A stretch of 64,000 nucleotides of DNA from Mycolicibacterium sp. 018/SC-01/001 (GCF_007096635.1 NZ_VKAA01000022.1:49396-113395); one strand, 5' to 3'; positions 15,612-24,629 are shown, numbered from the stretch's first letter. The notes: generated from the letters alone by a model not told the origin. Translations and numbers: made by a program.

Positions 15612-17606
15612 GTGCCCCTGCCCGCGCCGCTCACCTGGGTGACCGCACCCGAGGAACCCGCGCTGGCACAGGTGGACGCCGGCGTACGCGACCGCTCGGG
15701 GGCGGCGCTGATCGGCCCGGCCGGTGTCGGCAAGACCTGGCTGTTGCGCCGGGCGGCCGAGCGACTGGGACCCGAGGTGACCCGCGTGGACTGGGTGCGC
15801 GCGACGGCGACGCGCCAGGCGATCCCGTTCGCCGCGGTGGACCATCTCATCGACGTTCCCGACTCCGGCACGACCGCGGCCATCCTGCGGGCGGCCCGCG
15901 CCCGGCTCGGCGATGGCCGGCTCCTGGTGGTCGACGATGCGCATCTGCTCGATCCGCTGTCGGCGGCGCTGATCTATCAGCTGGCGGTCGGCGCGACGGC
16001 GCGTGTCCTGGTGTCGGCGAGCGTGTCGTCGGTGGCGGTGCCCGCCGAGGTCAGCGCGCTGTGGCAGGACGGCCTGCTGGCCCGGATCGATCTGCACCCG
16101 CCGGGGCACGACGACGACCGGTTGATGGCCCATGTGGTCGATGTCGTCGAGGCGCTGCCGTCGTCTGCGCGTCGGGTGCTGGCGTACCTCGCGGTGTGCG
16201 ATCCGCTGAGCTTGGAGGACGCGGCAATGCTGACCAGCGCGCGCGCCGTCGACGACGCCGCCGCGGCAGGGGCGATCGAGGTCGACGGCGACGGTGTGCG
16301 CCCGGCGCATCCGCTGTTCTGCGATGCCGTGCGGGCGGCACTGGGCGGCCCGGAGCTCCGGCGGCTGCGCGACGACGTGGTCGCCCGCCTGTCGCAGACG
16401 GGTCGGCGCGGCGTGGTCGCGCGCCTACTCGTGGCGGCGCTGGCGGTGGGCAGTGACGAACCGCCGCCGACGGCGCAGGTGTGTGCCGCCGCGGCCGATG
16501 CGCTGCGGCTCGGTGATCTCGAGCTCGCCGAGCGGCTCGGGCAGGCGGCGCTGACCCGGGCGCCGGATCTGGGTGCGCGCCTGACCGTCGGCTACGCGCT
16601 GGCGTGGCAGGGTCGCGGCCGCGACGCCGACGCCGTGCTGGCCGGGGTGGCGTCCGACGAGCTGAGCGAGGACGAGCTGCTCGCGTGGGCGCTGCCGACC
16701 GCGGCCAATCAGTTCTGGATGCTGTCCGAACCCGAGCGCGCGACGGCGTTCCTGCACGCCACGCGGGGCAAGGTGCGTTCGTCGGGCGCACGCACGACGC
16801 TCGATGCGTTGTCGGCGACGTTCGCGATGAACGCCGGCAATCTCGCCAAGGCGGTCGAGCTCGCCGACGAGGTGCTCGGATCTCCGGTCGCCGACGAGAC
16901 CGCGATCGGCTGGGCGGGGTCGGCGGCGGCGCTGTGCGCGGCGCGCTCGGGCCGGTTCTCCGAGGTCGACGCGCTGGCCGACCGGGCGATGTCGGCGGGG
17001 CAACCGGGTCTGCTGCGGTTCACCAGTGGCTTCGGCCAGACCACTGCACTGCTGATGGCCGGCGAGCCCGAGCGGGCGCTGACGCTGGCCCGGCGGCTCA
17101 CCGACTTCGCGCAGCGCCGCCAGCCCGGTCGCGCGATCGGGGAGGTCCTGGTTGCCGACGTGCTGATCGCGACCGGCGACACCGCGCGCGCGGTGGCGCT
17201 GCTGCGCTCGTCGGCCGCGACGCTGGCACCGACGGGGTACTCGTGGGGACCGCTGGCGTGGATGCTGCTGGCGCAGGCACTCGGCCGCCTCGGTGAGACC
17301 GTGGAAGCGGGAAAGGCGTTGTCGCGGGCGGAGTCTCGACACGGGCTCAAGTCGATGCTGTTCGCGCCGGAACTGGCGCTGGCGCGGGCGTGGACGATGT
17401 CGGCGCGCCGGGACACCCACGGCGCGGTCGCCGCGGCCCGGGATGCGGTCAAGGCCGCTGAGCGGGGCGGGCAGCAGGCGGTGGCACTGCGCGCCGCGGC
17501 CGACGCGGTGGCGCTCGGTGATGCGCGGGGCGGGGAGACGTTGGCCCGGCTCGCCGATGAGGTGCCGTGCGCGTTCGGGCGCGCCGCGGTGGCTGCCACC
17601 GGGTAG
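15612..17606 (+). CDS. STAND/AAA-type ATPase with TPR-like repeats (Rv1204c-like)
   Basis: A 664-residue protein. Walker A is GPAGVGKT at residues 35-42 and Walker B is RLLVVDDAHLLD at about 103-114. The rest is helical and alanine-rich with TPR-like repeats, as in MalT/LuxR-type STAND regulators, but the chain ends without a recognisable LuxR helix-turn-helix. It corresponds to M. tuberculosis Rv1204c, of unknown role. The GTG at 15612 is set by the leaderless -10 box. It converges on the ABC-F gene with three bases between. Confidence 0.82.
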   Translation: MPLPAPLTWVTAPEEPALAQVDAGVRDRSGAALIGPAGVGKTWLLRRAAERLGPEVTRVDWVRATATRQAIPFAAVDHLIDVPDSGTTAAILRAARARLGDGRLLVVDDAHLLDPLSAALIYQLAVGATARVLVSASVSSVAVPAEVSALWQDGLLARIDLHPPGHDDDRLMAHVVDVVEALPSSARRVLAYLAVCDPLSLEDAAMLTSARAVDDAAAAGAIEVDGDGVRPAHPLFCDAVRAALGGPELRRLRDDVVARLSQTGRRGVVARLLVAALAVGSDEPPPTAQVCAAAADALRLGDLELAERLGQAALTRAPDLGARLTVGYALAWQGRGRDADAVLAGVASDELSEDELLAWALPTAANQFWMLSEPERATAFLHATRGKVRSSGARTTLDALSATFAMNAGNLAKAVELADEVLGSPVADETAIGWAGSAAALCAARSGRFSEVDALADRAMSAGQPGLLRFTSGFGQTTALLMAGEPERALTLARRLTDFAQRRQPGRAIGEVLVADVLIATGDTARAVALLRSSAATLAPTGYSWGPLAWMLLAQALGRLGETVEAGKALSRAESRHGLKSMLFAPELALARAWTMSARRDTHGAVAAARDAVKAAERGGQQAVALRAAADAVALGDARGGETLARLADEVPCAFGRAAVAATG

Positions 17607-17609
17607 CCG

Positions 17610-19211
17610 TCAGCGCAGCTGCCCGCCGTCCAGCCGCAGCACGCGGTCGATGCCGATCCGGGCGAGGAACGCCTCGTCGTGGCTGACGACGACGAACGCG
17701 CCGCGGTAAGCCTGCAGGGCCTGTTCCAGCTGGGCGACGCTGACGAGATCGAGGTTGTTGGTCGGCTCGTCGAGCAGCAGCAGCTCCGGTGCCGGTTCGG
17801 CGAAGAGCACGCACGCCAGCGTGGCACGCAATCGCTCGCCGCCCGACAGAGTCGACACCGTGCGGTCGACTGCATCGTCGCCGAACAGGAACTGCGCCAG
17901 CAGATGCCGCCGGCGCGTGACCGACAGTCCGGGTGCGTGCGCAGCGAGATTGTCGGCCAGCGTGGCATCCTCGTCGAGGATGTCGAGGCGCTGCGACAGG
18001 TAAGCGATCCGACCGCCTGACCGTTCGACGGTGCCGCGATCGGGGGCGAGATCGCCGAGCAGGACGCGTAGCAGCGTGGTCTTGCCGCTGCCGTTGTGGC
18101 CGGTGAGCGCGATACGTTCTGGGCCACGGATCGAGAACTCGACGCCGGCGAGCACCTCGCGATCTCCCCGTGACACTGCGATGTCTTTGCAGGACAACAC
18201 CATCCGGCCCGCCGGCACTGCGGTGCCCGGCAGGTCGAGGGTGAGTGTGTCGTCGTCACGGAGCAGGGCTTCGGCCTCGTCGAGCCGGGTACGCGCGTCG
18301 TCGATCCGCCGATTGTGCACGTCGTCCGCGCGGCCCGCGGTCGCCTCGGCGCGCCGCTTCATGGCTCCGGCAACGATTTTCGGGATACCTGCGTCTGGAA
18401 GTGCCCGCTTGGCGGCACCGCCGCGGCGATCGGCGCGTTCCCGGGCCTGTTGACGGTCACGCTTCTGGCGCTTGAGATACTGTTCCGCCTGCCGGACCGC
18501 GATGCGCGCAGCACTCTCGGCGGCATCCACAGCAGCCTGATAGGCGGTGAAATCGCCGCCATAGGAGGTGATCTCACTGCCGCGCAGTTCGGCGATGCGG
18601 TCCATCCGGTCGAGCAGCACCCGATCGTGACTGACCAGCAGGAGGCAACCGCTGTAGTCGTCGAGCGCATCGTAGAGCCGGCCGCGGGCTTCACCGTCGA
18701 GGTTGTTGGTCGGCTCGTCGAGCAGCAGGACCTCGCTGCGCCGCAACAACTCCCGAGCGATTCCCAGGGTGACGACCTCACCGCCGGACAGCGTACGCAG
18801 CGAGCGGTGCAGACCGATGTGACCGAGCCCGAGACGGTCGAGCTGCGCGCGAGCGCGGTCCTCGACGTCCCAGTCGTCGCCGATGACGGCGAAGACCTCC
18901 TCCCGAGAGTCGCCGCCCGTCAATGCATCCAGTGCGGTCAGGACGTCGGCGATGCCGAGAAGGTCGGCGACGGTGCGACCGTCGAGCAGCGGCAGTGTCT
19001 GGGACAGGTAGCCGACGGCTCCGTCGACGCTCACCGATCCCGCGGTGGGGGCCAGCTCACCGGCGGCCAGGCGCAGCACCGTGCTCTTACCCGCTCCATT
19101 CGGTGCGACGAGCCCGGTGCGGCCGGGGCCGGCGGTGAAGGACAGATCGGTGAACAGCGGGGTCTCGTCCGGCCAGGCGAACGATACGTGCGACAAGACG
19201 ACTGACGGCAT
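17610..19211 (-). CDS. ABC-F ATPase (ribosome-associated, possible antibiotic resistance)
   Basis: A 533-residue protein with two ABC domains and no membrane segment. The first has GLVAPNGAGKSTVLRL, LSGGEVVTLGIARELL and LLLDEPTNNLD. The second has LTGHNGSGKTTLLRVLLG, LSGGERLRATLA and LLLLDEPTNNLD. A basic linker (EQYLKRQKRDRQQARERADR) joins them, as in ABC-F proteins that bind the ribosomal E site. The specific target is unknown. The ATG at 19211 lies 57 bases from the predicted transcript start and follows a four-codon upstream ORF (19254-19268), an arrangement typical of inducible ABC-F genes. Confidence 0.9.
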   Translation of the reverse strand: MPSVVLSHVSFAWPDETPLFTDLSFTAGPGRTGLVAPNGAGKSTVLRLAAGELAPTAGSVSVDGAVGYLSQTLPLLDGRTVADLLGIADVLTALDALTGGDSREEVFAVIGDDWDVEDRARAQLDRLGLGHIGLHRSLRTLSGGEVVTLGIARELLRRSEVLLLDEPTNNLDGEARGRLYDALDDYSGCLLLVSHDRVLLDRMDRIAELRGSEITSYGGDFTAYQAAVDAAESAARIAVRQAEQYLKRQKRDRQQARERADRRGGAAKRALPDAGIPKIVAGAMKRRAEATAGRADDVHNRRIDDARTRLDEAEALLRDDDTLTLDLPGTAVPAGRMVLSCKDIAVSRGDREVLAGVEFSIRGPERIALTGHNGSGKTTLLRVLLGDLAPDRGTVERSGGRIAYLSQRLDILDEDATLADNLAAHAPGLSVTRRRHLLAQFLFGDDAVDRTVSTLSGGERLRATLACVLFAEPAPELLLLDEPTNNLDLVSVAQLEQALQAYRGAFVVVSHDEAFLARIGIDRVLRLDGGQLR

Positions 19212-19253
19212 GGGAGAACTCTCGAGACGGTGCGGACGGGGCAGCGAGTGTCG

Positions 19254-19268
19254 TCAGCGCGAGAGCAT
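19254..19268 (-). CDS. Four-codon leaderless upstream ORF (MLSR) before the ABC-F gene
   Basis: ATG CTC TCG CGC TGA begins at 19268, exactly at the transcription start predicted from the TACCCT -10 box (19275-19280). It ends 42 bases before the ABC-F ATG. The downstream segment contains a TCTCGAGA palindrome. Short upstream ORFs control many ABC-F genes by ribosome stalling. That this one does so is inference. Confidence 0.5.
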   Translation of the reverse strand: MLSR

Positions 19269-19274
19269 GGGTCC

Positions 19275-19280
19275 AGGGTA
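19275..19280 (-). promoter_or_regulatory. -10 box of the ABC-F transcript
   Basis: TACCCT on the minus strand is at -12 to -7 relative to the upstream-ORF ATG at 19268. Confidence 0.55.
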
Positions 19281-19290
19281 ACCGGGCCCG

Positions 19291-20355
19291 TCAACCGATT
19301 AAGTACCGCCGCAACGTCTCGGTGACCGCGGTGATCTGCGCGACGTCGACGTGTTCGTCGACGCGGTGCGCCGTGTTCGGGTCGCCGGGGCCGTAATTCA
19401 CCGCAGGGACCCCCAGGGCGGCGAAGCGGGACACGTCGGTCCAGCCGTACTTCGCACGCACCGCTCCCCCGGCGGCCTGCACCAGCGCGGCCGCGGCCGG
19501 GCGCGTCAGGCCGGGCAGGGCGCCGGCAGCGGAATCGGTCATCTCGATGCTCACGTCCAACCCGTCGAACACGTCGAGCACATGCGCGTAGGCAGCCTCC
19601 ACGGAGCGGTCGGGGGCGAAGCGGAAATTGACCGTGACCGAGGCGGCGTCGGGGATCACGTTGCCGGCCACACCTCCGTCGATACGCACCGCCGAGAGCC
19701 CCTCGCGGTACACGCAGCCGTCGATGTCGACGCTGCGAGCCTCGTAGTGCTGCAGCCTGGTCAACACAGGGGCCAGCTTGTGAATCGCGTTGTCGCCCAA
19801 CCACGATCGCGCCGAATGCGCACGCGTGCCCGACGCCCGGACGACGACCCGCAGCGTGCCCTGGCAGCCGGCTTCGATCAGCCCGCCGGATGGTTCGCCG
19901 AGGATGGCCACGTCGGCGGCCAGCCAGTCGGGCAGTTCGCGCTCGATGCGGCCGAGCCCGTTGGCCGACGCTTCGATCTCCTCGCAGTCGTAGAACACCA
20001 GCGTGATGTCGTGCGCGGGTTCGGTGACCGTCGCCGCCAGATGCAGGAACACCGCGTCGCCGGACTTCATGTCCGAGGTGCCGCAGCCGTAGAGAAGGTC
20101 ACCGTCGCGGCGGCTCGGCACGTTGTCGGCGGCGGGCACGGTGTCGGTGTGCCCAGCCAGCAACACTCGCGACGGCTTTCCGAACTGCGTGCGGGCCAGC
20201 ACCGCGTCGCCGTGCCGGACGATCTCGAATCCGGCGGTCTGCGCGCGCAGCGCGGCTTCGATCTCGTCGGCGATGCGCGTCTCGTGCCGGGATTCGCTGG
20301 GGATGTCGACCAGCGCCGAGGTCAGCGAGATCGGGTCACCGTGTAGGTCGAGCAC
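19291..20355 (-). CDS. dapE: Succinyl-diaminopimelate desuccinylase DapE
   Basis: A 354-residue M20 metallopeptidase-fold enzyme that removes succinate from N-succinyl-LL-diaminopimelate in lysine and peptidoglycan synthesis. Metal-site motifs are LLAGHTDTVPAADN, GCGTSDMKSGDAVF, FYDCEEIEASANGLG and ILGEPSGGLIEAG, with the C-terminal GWTDVSRFAALGVPAVNYGP. The length equals M. tuberculosis DapE (Rv1202). The GTG at 20355 was chosen on that basis; TAACCT lies eight bases upstream, the same arrangement as at dapD. Confidence 0.95.
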   Translation of the reverse strand: MLDLHGDPISLTSALVDIPSESRHETRIADEIEAALRAQTAGFEIVRHGDAVLARTQFGKPSRVLLAGHTDTVPAADNVPSRRDGDLLYGCGTSDMKSGDAVFLHLAATVTEPAHDITLVFYDCEEIEASANGLGRIERELPDWLAADVAILGEPSGGLIEAGCQGTLRVVVRASGTRAHSARSWLGDNAIHKLAPVLTRLQHYEARSVDIDGCVYREGLSAVRIDGGVAGNVIPDAASVTVNFRFAPDRSVEAAYAHVLDVFDGLDVSIEMTDSAAGALPGLTRPAAAALVQAAGGAVRAKYGWTDVSRFAALGVPAVNYGPGDPNTAHRVDEHVDVAQITAVTETLRRYLIG

Positions 20356-20409
20356 GAGACACCAGGTTAGTCGGTTCGCTAGCGTGAGACGGCGCTGGGA
20401 AGGAGCTCG

Positions 20410-20763
20410 ATGCCGCCATCGGAGCAGGACCCCGACTATCGCTTCACGCTGGCCAACGAACGCACCTTCCTGGCCTGGATTCGCACCGCGCTGGCGCTGA
20501 TCGCCGGCGGGGTGGCCGTGGTGCAGTTCGCGCCGGCGTTCGGCATCGCCGGGGTGCGCCATCTGCTCAGCGTGGTGCTCACCGCGGGCGGCGGCGTGCT
20601 GGCCGTGTTGGCCGTGCATCGGTGGCGGGTGGTGCAGGACGCGATGCGGCGCGGTGCCGCCTTGCCGCCCACCCGGATTCCCGCGGCGCTGGCCGCCGGG
20701 ATCGCCGTCGTCACGATCGGCGTGCTGGTGGTGCTGGTGGTCTGGCCGCCCACGGGACACTGA
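20410..20763 (+). CDS. DUF202 membrane protein
   Basis: A 117-residue protein with three hydrophobic helices. It has the DUF202 N-terminus FTLANERTFLAWIRTALALI. AAGGAG lies four bases before the ATG (GAAGGAGCTCG). It is followed after one base by a second DUF202 gene, so the two probably form a pair. Function is unknown; the related YidH family is also uncharacterised. Confidence 0.85.
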   Translation: MPPSEQDPDYRFTLANERTFLAWIRTALALIAGGVAVVQFAPAFGIAGVRHLLSVVLTAGGGVLAVLAVHRWRVVQDAMRRGAALPPTRIPAALAAGIAVVTIGVLVVLVVWPPTGH

Positions 20764-20764
20764 C

Positions 20765-21070
20765 GTGGCGGAGAAGCCGGGCTTGCAGACCGAGCGGACG
20801 CTGCTGTCCTGGGAGCGCAGCGCCCTGGGACTCATGGTCGGCGGTGCCTTGATGCTGATCCGCCACCACGGCCCGCCGATCGCGGGCGGGCCGTGGGTGG
20901 CGGCAGCGGCAGGACTGCTGGCCGTCGCCGTGCTGGCGCTGGGGTACCGGCGGTCGCGGCGCATCCGGCCCGGCGCCGTCGAGGTGCCGTCACTCGAGGT
21001 GCGGGTGCTCGGCTACGGGACAGCGGCGTTCGCAGCAGCCGCAGCGGTGGCTCTGGCCCTCTCGCTGTGA
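20765..21070 (+). CDS. Second DUF202 membrane protein
   Basis: A 101-residue protein with the DUF202 signature LQTERTLLSWERSALGLM and three hydrophobic segments. The GTG at 20765 comes one base after the preceding stop, indicating coupling to the first DUF202 gene. The arginine motif (TERTLLSWERSALG) parallels NERTFLAWIRTALA of its neighbour, so they look like diverged paralogues. It converges on the transaminase gene. Confidence 0.85.
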   Translation: MAEKPGLQTERTLLSWERSALGLMVGGALMLIRHHGPPIAGGPWVAAAAGLLAVAVLALGYRRSRRIRPGAVEVPSLEVRVLGYGTAAFAAAAAVALALSL

Positions 21071-21074
21071 TCCG

Positions 21075-22091
21075 TCAGTACTGGATGGCCTCGATCAGCG
21101 GCGACGGCTCGTCCATCAGCGCCCAGAACCGGTCCCGGATGGCGACGGTCATCGGACCCGGCTCACCCGACCCGATCGGCTCACCGTCGAGGGTGTTGAT
21201 CGGGGTGACACCGCCGGCGGTGGTGACCGCCATGATCTCGTCGGCGTCGTAGAGCTCGTGGCTGGTGACGTCACGCAGGGTCGCCTCGATGCCCATCGCG
21301 TCGGCGATCTCGAACACGGTCTTGCGGGTGATGCCGGGCAACGCATTCCGGGACGGTGACGCCAGTTTCCCGTCCTTGACGATGCACACGTTGAACCCGG
21401 GCCCCTCGGCCACGCAGCTGTCGGAGTCCAACAGAATCGCGGTGCGGGCGCCGCGATCCTTGGCCTCGAAGCTGGCCGCGGTGAGATCGCCCCACTGGTA
21501 GTTCTTGATCGTCGGGTCCACGGTGTTGCGGCCGGCGCGGCGCACGTGCCGCGGGACGACGGCGGTGGTGCCGAAGATCTGCTCGTAGGGAGGGAACGCC
21601 CACAGGTAGGGAATTGCGTAGATGTACACCTGATGGGTGAGCTTCGTGAGGTCCTTCTCGCCCTTGCGCTTTCCGTAACCGCGCGTGACCGTCAGGTTCA
21701 CGAAGGACTCGCGCAGCTGCGACATGCTCACGCACTTCTTGGTGATCTCGGCGAGTTCGTCCTTGCTCATTCCGGCGTCGAGGCGCAGCTTGCGGGCGCC
21801 GTCGAGCAGCCGGTCGAGGTGGTCACCGAGCCGGAAGATGTTGCCGTGCCACACATGCGCGACGGTGTAGGTCAGATCGGAGTGTCCGAAGCCGGTGTCG
21901 AAGATCGAGATTCGCGCGTCCTCTGCGGGAATGAACTCACCTTCGATCCAGGCCACGCCGCCGGCATAGGGGCTGGAGGTGTCGAGTTCGTAGTCGCTGT
22001 ACTGGATCACCGAGCCGGGCGGGGTGTCCTCGCGGATGGCGCCGGGCTCCACGGCGACGAGGTTGCTGGTGCCTTGGTCGAGTACTGACAT
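21075..22091 (-). CDS. Fold-type IV (R)-selective amine transaminase
   Basis: A 338-residue PLP aminotransferase. It has ISIFDTGFGHSDLTYTVAHV, the HVRRAGRNTVDPT region, the catalytic lysine at about K196 in TIKNYQWGD, and the CVAEGPGFN glutamate (about E229). It follows very closely what I remember of the (R)-amine transaminases of M. vanbaalenii and Arthrobacter (ATA-117 type), more than branched-chain or D-amino-acid transaminases. The natural substrate is unknown. It is downstream of an APC permease (25-base gap) and a LysR gene in the same direction, which suggests uptake and deamination of an amine. Confidence 0.9.
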   Translation of the reverse strand: MSVLDQGTSNLVAVEPGAIREDTPPGSVIQYSDYELDTSSPYAGGVAWIEGEFIPAEDARISIFDTGFGHSDLTYTVAHVWHGNIFRLGDHLDRLLDGARKLRLDAGMSKDELAEITKKCVSMSQLRESFVNLTVTRGYGKRKGEKDLTKLTHQVYIYAIPYLWAFPPYEQIFGTTAVVPRHVRRAGRNTVDPTIKNYQWGDLTAASFEAKDRGARTAILLDSDSCVAEGPGFNVCIVKDGKLASPSRNALPGITRKTVFEIADAMGIEATLRDVTSHELYDADEIMAVTTAGGVTPINTLDGEPIGSGEPGPMTVAIRDRFWALMDEPSPLIEAIQY

Positions 22092-22116
22092 GGAAGTGCT
22101 TGTCCTTTCGATTTGT

Positions 22117-23616
22117 TCAGGAGAGATGGGTGCGGGCGTAGTCGGGTCCGGCCTCGCCCGACGCGAGCCGCTTGCGCAGCCCCGTCACCGCCCACAGGCC
22201 GGCAAGGATCAGCAGGCCGCCGAACACGAAGCCGTTGTTGGCGAACTGCGGCAGGAAGATCAGCGCCGAGCAGACGGCGGCGAACGCGATCAGCGCGACG
22301 ATCGCGACGGGGACTCGCGCCCTGCCGAGGTCGAACGTGCCGGGTTCCGCGGCCGGGATGGTGCCCCGGCGACTGCCGACCAGCACGGCGACCGTCTGCA
22401 GGAAGTACATCGCGCACACCGCCAGCGAGGACAGCCCGATGATCAGGAAGAACGCCTTCTCGCTGACGAGCGCCGAGAGCAGCAGAACCGTTGACAGCCC
22501 GAACAATCCGAGTACCGCGTACGTGGGCGTCCGATTGGACGGGGACACGTGCCGCCACACGTGCGAGAACGGGAGCATGTTGTCGCGCGCCATCGAGTAC
22601 GTGAGCCGGGTGGCCACCAGGATGTTGGCGAGGATGCACGCCAACACGTTGGTCAGCGCGACGGCGACGACGATCTGGGCGACGACGGGGCCGGCCTGCT
22701 GCGCGATGATCTCCTCGATCGGAGCGGCGGAAGCGGCCTCGACCGCGCCGGCGTCCTTGATCGCCAAGACGTATACGACGTACATGAGGAATTCGATGAC
22801 GATCGACGCCGTCAGGGCGTAGAACATCGTCCGCGGAATCACCCTGCGTGCGTTGACCGTTTCCTCGGCGATGTCGGCGCTGGCCTCGACGCCGATCAAC
22901 CCGAAGAACGGGCCGAGGGAGGCGGCCAGCCAGGCCAGGATGTAGGCGCTGTGGTCGCCGGACTCTCCGCCGGTGAACAGAACCGTGAGCGGCTGGTGGT
23001 TCGCAGGCGACGAGAACGCGATGATCGCGACCAGCAGCGTGGCGCCGACGGTCACGACGAGTTCGAGGCTCACGCCGATGTTGTTGACCATCGTCGCGAA
23101 CCGGACGCCGTAGAGGTTGATGAGCATCGCCACCGCCATCACGGCGATCGCGACGAGGATCTGGGCGGTCTGGCTCATGTTCCACCCGAAGAGGCTGCCG
23201 AGATAGCCCGACAGGATGAAGCCGACGCCGGTCATGCCGCAGACCCAGCCGGCGAGGGCGAGGACACCTGTGAAGAAGGCCATCACGGAGCCGTGTATGC
23301 GGCTGGTCCACTGGTAGGCGTAGCCGGCCAGCGGGATCTTCGCGGTCAGGTCGGCCGCGATGAAGGTCCAGATGAGGAACACCGCCGCCGCCAGCAGCAG
23401 GGTCCACACGAACGGACCGCCAGCGGTGAAGTAGCCGGCGCCGAAGCCCGTGAACACGGCGGTCGTGGCGCTGATCGTCGCGAAGCCGAGGGCGAACGAC
23501 GCCAGCTTGCCCACCGAGCGGTCGAGTTTCTGCGTGTACCCGAACTGCTCGAGCTTGGCGTCCTCGGCGTTGCTCGACGATGGTGAATGAGTCGGAGAGG
23601 TCAGGGCATCTGTCAT
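22117..23616 (-). CDS. APC-family amino acid/amine permease
   Basis: A 499-residue transporter with about twelve hydrophobic segments. It has GKLASFALGFATISATTAVF, the APC-typical GYAYQWTSRIHG, and FFGLIGVEASADIAEETVNA with RVIPRTMF in the middle loop. The ATG at 23616 is preferred to the GTG at 23622 because CTGGAG lies five bases before the ATG and overlaps the GTG. It forms one unit with the (R)-transaminase, whose start lies 25 bases beyond its stop, and is preceded by a LysR-type box (23705-23723). Confidence 0.88.
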   Translation of the reverse strand: MTDALTSPTHSPSSSNAEDAKLEQFGYTQKLDRSVGKLASFALGFATISATTAVFTGFGAGYFTAGGPFVWTLLLAAAVFLIWTFIAADLTAKIPLAGYAYQWTSRIHGSVMAFFTGVLALAGWVCGMTGVGFILSGYLGSLFGWNMSQTAQILVAIAVMAVAMLINLYGVRFATMVNNIGVSLELVVTVGATLLVAIIAFSSPANHQPLTVLFTGGESGDHSAYILAWLAASLGPFFGLIGVEASADIAEETVNARRVIPRTMFYALTASIVIEFLMYVVYVLAIKDAGAVEAASAAPIEEIIAQQAGPVVAQIVVAVALTNVLACILANILVATRLTYSMARDNMLPFSHVWRHVSPSNRTPTYAVLGLFGLSTVLLLSALVSEKAFFLIIGLSSLAVCAMYFLQTVAVLVGSRRGTIPAAEPGTFDLGRARVPVAIVALIAFAAVCSALIFLPQFANNGFVFGGLLILAGLWAVTGLRKRLASGEAGPDYARTHLS

Positions 23617-23704
23617 GGTCACTCCAGGTGGAGACGTCGGATGTTCGTCTGAAGACAGGAAAACGCCACCGGTCGGCTACGGGAAGTTCGATGTTTTGAT
23701 CTGG

Positions 23705-23723
23705 TGATAAGCGTCGTTTATCA
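23705..23723. promoter_or_regulatory. LysR-type operator overlapping the lysR stop codon
   Basis: TGATAA-N7-TTATCA (perfect six-base arms) contains the T-N11-A core typical of LysR boxes. Its right end includes the TGA stop of the upstream lysR gene (23721-23723). It lies about 90 bases before the permease start, a suitable activator position. Confidence 0.65.
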
Positions 23724-24629
23724 GTCCGCGTCGGTGGGTTCGGCGTCGCCGAAGTTCCACCCGGTCTGCACGTGCCTGACCAGCGCATCGGCCTGCGGAG
23801 ACAGCTTCGCGGGATGCCATGCCAGTGCCGTGACACTCGGCGGACGATCGGTTATCGGCACGTAAACGATTCCCGGCCGGTCGTAGAAACGGGCGACCGA
23901 CGACGACGTGAAGCTGATGCCGAGCCCGCGCGCGATCGACGTCGTCTCCGCTTCGTACGTGGCGGCCACGGCGGCGATCGTCGGCGGCCGGTGACCGCGC
24001 ACGTCCATCGCCAGCCAGTAGTCGCGCCAGACACCAGCCGTCAGCGGTGCGCACACGATCGGATCGTCGAGCAGTTCGGTGATCGAGATCTCGGCCCGAT
24101 CAGAGAGTCGGTGATCGCGGGGCAGGCAGGCCACCCACGATTCGGAATCGAGGATCAGCATGCGATGGTCGGGCAGGTCCACCGGCGGCCGGATGATCGC
24201 CACCTCGGTGGTGCCGTCGGCGAGCCCGGCCGTCGGATCGGCGAAGTCGAACTCGATCGGTTCGACCGTGACGTCGGGGTAGGCGGCCTCGAAGTGGCGC
24301 ACCAGCCGGAACAGCAGGTCTGCTCCGGTGCCGATGAGATAGCCGACCCGCAGCACGCCGCGACGCGTACCCGAGAGCATGACGAGGTTGTCGACGACGG
24401 CGTCGACGCCCGCCAGCGCCTGCTGCACCTGGGGTAGCCACGCCGCGCCGAGATCGGTGAGCGCGACCTCGCGGGTGTTGCGCCGGAACAGCACGACGCC
24501 GAAGTGCTGCTCGAGTTGCTTGATCGCGGTCGACAGCGCGGGCTGGGTGATGAACAGCTTCTCGGCGGCGCGCCGGTAGTTCAGCTCCTGACCGAGGACG
24601 GCGAAGTACCGCAGCTGGCGCAGCGTCAC
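23721..24629 (-). CDS. LysR-family regulator of the amine cluster
   Basis: A 302-residue regulator. The N-terminal helix-turn-helix (residues 1-60) includes LRQLRYFAVLGQELNYRRAA and LFITQPALSTAIKQLEQHFG. A periplasmic-binding-like effector domain follows (GTRRGVLRVGYLIGTGADLL). The GTG at 24629 is the natural LysR N-terminus (VTLRQLRYF). GAGGAGG is 18 bases upstream, rather far for a ribosome site. It reads toward the permease and transaminase, the probable targets. Confidence 0.87.
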   Translation of the reverse strand: MTLRQLRYFAVLGQELNYRRAAEKLFITQPALSTAIKQLEQHFGVVLFRRNTREVALTDLGAAWLPQVQQALAGVDAVVDNLVMLSGTRRGVLRVGYLIGTGADLLFRLVRHFEAAYPDVTVEPIEFDFADPTAGLADGTTEVAIIRPPVDLPDHRMLILDSESWVACLPRDHRLSDRAEISITELLDDPIVCAPLTAGVWRDYWLAMDVRGHRPPTIAAVAATYEAETTSIARGLGISFTSSSVARFYDRPGIVYVPITDRPPSVTALAWHPAKLSPQADALVRHVQTGWNFGDAEPTDAD

